In this document: positions 31,751-34,957 of the stretch, in pieces
Layout: every line of letters begins with the position of its first letter
Numbering within the stretch: the first letter of the stretch is position 1
NCBI RefSeq assembly: GCF_017312725.1
Contig: NZ_BOPO01000009.1
Location: 18,814-53,770, forward strand
Origin: Actinocatenispora comari
GTDB lineage: Bacteria > Actinomycetota > Actinomycetes > Mycobacteriales > Micromonosporaceae
Reading direction: 5' to 3'
Length of the DNA stretch: 34,957 nt
Notes under the pieces: generated by a model
Database searches by the model: none
What the model was told of the DNA's origin: nothing
Seen by the model: only the letters and a program-made list of their open reading frames with translations
Program-made: the position numbers and the translations under genes

Positions 31751-34015
31751 TCAGGCCGCCAGCGCCGGCTCGGGCATCCGCTCGCCGAGGACCTGGGCGT
31801 AGATCTCCTCGTACCGCCGCAGGGTCGCGGGCACCGCGTGCTGCTCGACCCGGCGCCGGCCCGCCGCACCCATCCGGACCCGCAGCTGCGGGTCGGCGGC
31901 GAGCATGCCCAGCCGGGAGGCGAGCCCGGCCACGTCGCCCGGCTGGTACAGCCAGCCGTTGTCGCCGTTGTGCACCAGGTGCGGCAACGCCATCGCGTCC
32001 GCAGCGACCACCGGTCGGCCGGCGGCCATCGCCTCCATCGTCACCAGGCTCTGCAGCTCGGCGATGCCGGGGATGCAGAAGATGTCGGCCCGCTCGTACG
32101 CGGCCGGCAGCTCCTCGTCCGGCACGAACCCGCTGAACCGGACCCGGTCGCCGACACGCAGGTCGGCGGCGAGCCGCTGCCACTCGTCCCGGCGCGACCC
32201 GGTGCCCACCAGCTCGACGTTCAGCGGCAGCGCCGCCGGCAGCAGCGCGAGCGCCCGGATCAGCTCGTCGACCCGCTTCTCGGCGTCCAGCCGGCCGACG
32301 AACAGCACCGTCGGCACCTCCGCGTCCGGCGCCCGGCGGGCCGCGAACCGGTCCAGGTCGATCCCGCAGGAGACCGCCTCGGCGTGCTCGATCCCGTTCT
32401 CCTGCAACAGCTCCACCGCCCGCTGGGTCGGTGCGGTGACCGCCACCGCGCGGTGGAACACCTTCGCCGCGTCCCGCCAGGCCGCCGACCGGGCCGCGTC
32501 GTGCAGCGCGCGCGGCAGCCGCAGGTAGCCGAACAGGTTCTCCGGCATGAAGTGGTTGGTCGCCACCAGCGGCACCCGGTGCCGGTTCGCCGCCACCGAC
32601 AGCGCCCGGCCGATCAGCATGTGCGACTGGATGTGCACCACGTCCGGCGCCAGCTCCGCGATCAGGTCGTCGGCCGCCGCGTTCGCCTGCCACGGCGGGC
32701 AGAATCGGAACGTCGGGTGGAACGGCGTGCGCCGCGCCCGCACCCGGTGCACGAACACACCGTCCATCATGGACACTCCAGCGGCCCCGTCCGGAGACGG
32801 CGCCAGCACGTGCACCTCGTGCCCGCGCGCCGCCAGCCCCGTCGCCAGCCGGTACGAGAACCGCGCCGCACCGTTGACGTCCGGTACGAACGTGTCCGCA
32901 CCGACCACGATGCGCCGAGCCGCACTGTCGACACCATTCACCGTCTGCTCCCTCGTCCGCGACGGCGCCGTCGCCGTCGTCCCCGATCCGTTCGATCCGC
33001 CCGCTCCCGGCGCCCGCGCCGGTATCCGCTGCGTTGCCTCGTTCTCGGCGTCCGGTGCGCCTCCACGGCGCGCCATGACCCCCCGTCGTCCGGTCAGCTC
33101 CCGCCCCCCGGCCGGCGCCGGTGCTGCCGGCTCGCCGACCAGCACGCCCGGTTCCCCGCCGTCGCGCACCGTTCGCGGCGCGGCATCCGGGTGGAACCTG
33201 GCCAGCAGCACCACGCCACCGGCCGCCACCAGCGCCAACGCCACCTGACCGGCCACCGTCGCCGGCGACATCGCGGCGCCCTCGCCCAGCAGCACCGCAC
33301 CGACCAGTACCGCGAAGAACGGGTCGGCCATGGTCAGGCACGCCACCACCACGGTCGGCGGCCCCGACGCGTAGGCGAGCTGGATCAGCGCGCCGCCGAC
33401 CAGCAGCGCCACCACCAACCCGATCAGGACCAGCACCGGCGTCGCGCCGACGCCGCCGACCAGCAGCCGCTGCACGACCACCCGCGTCGACACCGACACG
33501 AACCCGTACGCGAGGCCGCCGGCAGTGGCGAGCGCCAGGCACCGCGCCCGGCCCCGTACCAGCGGCGCCAACGCACCCAGTACCGCCACGCCCGCCGCGG
33601 CGAGCAGCGCGGTGCGGCCGATGGCCACGTCCGAGATCACGGTGTCCCGGGCCTGCCCCGAGGTGAGCAGGACGAACCCGCCCACCGCCGCGGTCGTCGC
33701 ACCGATCGCGGTCAGCGTCACCCCGCCCGGCCAGCGCCGGGCCGAGACCGCCGAGAGCGCCGCGACCAGTACCACCGCGAGCACGCCCAGCGGCTGCACC
33801 ACGCTGAGCGGTGCCAGCCCCAACGCCGCCGAGTGCAGCCCGGCACCGACCCCGATGAGCAGCAGGCCGCCGAACCAGCGGCGCTGCCGTACCAGCCGGC
33901 CGAGCCGGCCGCGGCCCGGTGCGCACGCCGTGCGCACCGCGGCATGCTGCACGTGCGCGGCCAGCGCGTACGCCACCGCTCCCGCCAGCGCCAACACGAT
34001 CGCCAGCACGGTCAT
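31751..34015 (-). CDS. DMT-family transporter fused to a GT4 glycosyltransferase
   Basis: One open frame of 754 aa. Residues 1 to about 285 are a polytopic membrane domain of the drug/metabolite transporter superfamily, with nine or ten hydrophobic segments from MTVLAIVLALAGAVAYALAA to VALALVAAGGVVLLARF. A ~75-residue Pro/Ala/Gly/Arg-rich linker follows. From about residue 359 a complete GT-B glycosyltransferase of family 4 begins: VVGADTFVPDVNGAARF, then HIQSHMLIGRAL, VLFVGRLDAEKRVDELI and the donor-site segment GIAELQSLVTMEAMAAGRPVV. ATG 34015 has GGAGG six bases upstream and overlaps the DUF998 gene as ATGA. Inside the frame GTG 32941 has GAGGGAG six bases upstream, so a 396-aa stand-alone GT may also be made. 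The domain pairing suggests export or flipping of a lipid or sugar coupled to glycosylation, which is inference. Confidence 0.85.
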   Translation of the reverse strand: MTVLAIVLALAGAVAYALAAHVQHAAVRTACAPGRGRLGRLVRQRRWFGGLLLIGVGAGLHSAALGLAPLSVVQPLGVLAVVLVAALSAVSARRWPGGVTLTAIGATTAAVGGFVLLTSGQARDTVISDVAIGRTALLAAAGVAVLGALAPLVRGRARCLALATAGGLAYGFVSVSTRVVVQRLLVGGVGATPVLVLIGLVVALLVGGALIQLAYASGPPTVVVACLTMADPFFAVLVGAVLLGEGAAMSPATVAGQVALALVAAGGVVLLARFHPDAAPRTVRDGGEPGVLVGEPAAPAPAGGRELTGRRGVMARRGGAPDAENEATQRIPARAPGAGGSNGSGTTATAPSRTREQTVNGVDSAARRIVVGADTFVPDVNGAARFSYRLATGLAARGHEVHVLAPSPDGAAGVSMMDGVFVHRVRARRTPFHPTFRFCPPWQANAAADDLIAELAPDVVHIQSHMLIGRALSVAANRHRVPLVATNHFMPENLFGYLRLPRALHDAARSAAWRDAAKVFHRAVAVTAPTQRAVELLQENGIEHAEAVSCGIDLDRFAARRAPDAEVPTVLFVGRLDAEKRVDELIRALALLPAALPLNVELVGTGSRRDEWQRLAADLRVGDRVRFSGFVPDEELPAAYERADIFCIPGIAELQSLVTMEAMAAGRPVVAADAMALPHLVHNGDNGWLYQPGDVAGLASRLGMLAADPQLRVRMGAAGRRRVEQHAVPATLRRYEEIYAQVLGERMPEPALAA

Positions 34016-34701
34016 CGCGCCACCTCCGCCTCGGCCGTACCGATCGCGACCGCCACCGGTGCCGGCGCGCTGGAGGTTCCGAGGCGGAACAGCCGCGCCG
34101 CCACCACGACCACCAGTGCCAGTTCCGGCGCCAGTACCAGCCGTTCGAGCAGTCCCTGCATCCCCACCAGCGCATCGCCGCCCGGGAACGGGACCCCGAA
34201 CAGCGGCAGGTAGCTGGTCAGGAATCCGGCGAACAGCGCGATCGCGGTCCATGCCAGCCAGCGCAGCGGCCGGGCCACCGCCTGCCACCGGTCCCGTCGG
34301 GAGCCCGCCACCAGCGTCAGCACCGCGACCGGTACCGCACCGAACAGCAACCCCCCGGCGAGCTTGTGCACCAGGCCGGTCGTGGTCACCGGCGCGCCGG
34401 TCACGTCGGCCGGGAACAACCCGATCAGTGCCGACCCCAGCGCCGCCACCGCGACCAGTACCCCGGTCCACCGGCCGGCGGCGCCCGCGACGAGCAGCGC
34501 CCGCCGCAACACCATCAGCCCGGCGGCGAGAACCAGCACCGCGATCGGCAGCAGCACCGAGCCGACCGACGTGAACACGTAGTCGCTGACCATGCCGTGC
34601 ACCGGATCGACTCCGGTCGCGCCGTGCAGGTAGCCGATCAGCAGGACGGCGAGACCGACCAGGGACAGGGACAGCACCGCGGCACCAGGTACCGATCGCA
34701 C
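34012..34701 (-). CDS. DUF998-type integral membrane protein
   Basis: Predicted product of 229 aa with about six membrane segments. GYLHGATGVDPVHGMVSDYVFTSVG near the N-terminus, and ALGSALIGLFPADVTG with TTTGLVHKLAGGLLFG in the middle, match the pattern I know for DUF998 proteins, whose function is unknown. I chose GTG 34701 (G-rich site just upstream) because it starts right before the first hydrophobic segment. The frame stays open to 34902, but the added part is low-complexity. Its stop overlaps the start of the transporter-glycosyltransferase ORF (ATGA), so the two are coupled and likely work in one membrane process. Confidence 0.78.
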   Translation of the reverse strand: MRSVPGAAVLSLSLVGLAVLLIGYLHGATGVDPVHGMVSDYVFTSVGSVLLPIAVLVLAAGLMVLRRALLVAGAAGRWTGVLVAVAALGSALIGLFPADVTGAPVTTTGLVHKLAGGLLFGAVPVAVLTLVAGSRRDRWQAVARPLRWLAWTAIALFAGFLTSYLPLFGVPFPGGDALVGMQGLLERLVLAPELALVVVVAARLFRLGTSSAPAPVAVAIGTAEAEVAR

Positions 34702-34957
34702 CGTCTCACCCCCGGCCGTGTCCCCCGCGGTTCCGGCCGTTCCGGCACCGCCAGTTACACGGTCACATCCGGGATCGGCGGACACACTGCCGTGAGCACC
34801 TGAATCGGACCTGACGGCAGCCGCAGCCGCGAGGTGGGGCTGGCCACAGTGCGCGGCTTCGGCCCGACGCGCCACCCCAGCCCCGGCCGGATGCGCGGGC
34901 ACGGCAGCGGACTGGCGCGCGGGCGCGGTAGCGGCCCGGCGTGCGGGCGCGGTGGCG
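34702..34957. other. Upstream region of the DUF998 gene, no gene recognised
   Basis: The last 256 bases are low-complexity, with gcgggcgcgg-type irregular repeats near the edge. No credible gene is visible; the promoter of the DUF998 operon should lie here. Confidence 0.4.

Noticed and set aside
31751-34015. Two separate genes for transporter and glycosyltransferase
   Set aside because: There is no stop codon between the domains, so the transporter cannot end without reading into the glycosyltransferase. The internal GTG 32941 is reported as a possible second product.

Overview
This is a very GC-rich window with strong third-position GC bias, long shadow ORFs opposite the true genes, and Shine-Dalgarno or leaderless starts of actinobacterial type. 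Gene content (actinobacterial mutasome, metF next to a polyprenyl synthetase, miaB next to gluABCD, a SAV_6107-type HEPN protein) points to a filamentous actinomycete, most likely Micromonosporaceae. The genus cannot be fixed from the sequence alone. No rRNA, tRNA, CRISPR array, transposase or integrase was seen.

Layout. 1-786: a SAM methyltransferase on the minus strand, cut by the window edge. 1128-3386: an exported GH89 alpha-N-acetylglucosaminidase. 3529-7391: a small oxidative cluster, with a flavin monooxygenase-like protein, a divergent cytochrome P450 homologue that lacks the haem-ligating cysteine, an HxlR regulator and an NADP-dependent reductase; the last two are divergent around a perfect 30-bp palindrome. 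7543-14877, all on the minus strand: the translesion mutasome dnaE2, imuB and imuA', preceded by a HEPN-domain gene. An exact actinobacterial LexA box (15246-15263) lies upstream of the HEPN gene and is the only SOS box seen. 15419-16624: a normal P450. 16714-18657: an M3 metallopeptidase. 18783-20774: a GntR regulator, an acetyltransferase and a membrane protein with a HIHH motif. 20887-23202: a TetR regulator divergent from an aromatic-ring FAD hydroxylase. 23245-24886: metF followed by a CDP-alcohol phosphatidyltransferase. 25143-26219: a polyprenyl diphosphate synthase. 26329-27810: miaB. 28121-31642: the gluABCD glutamate uptake operon with structured spacers. 31751-34701: a DUF998-type membrane protein overlapping a single ORF that joins a DMT transporter to a GT4 glycosyltransferase.

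How it works together. The right half is largely housekeeping: C1 metabolism, isoprenoid chains, tRNA modification, glutamate import and phospholipid or glycoconjugate assembly. The left half is more accessory: secreted glycosidase, redox enzymes with local regulators, and damage-inducible mutagenesis. The points most worth a second look are the cysteine-less P450, the transporter-glycosyltransferase fusion with an internal start, the LexA box in front of HEPN-imuA'-imuB-dnaE2, and tandem repeats whose period is a multiple of three inside genes (27, 27, 27 and 57 bp) but 13 and 17 bp in the neighbouring non-coding gap.
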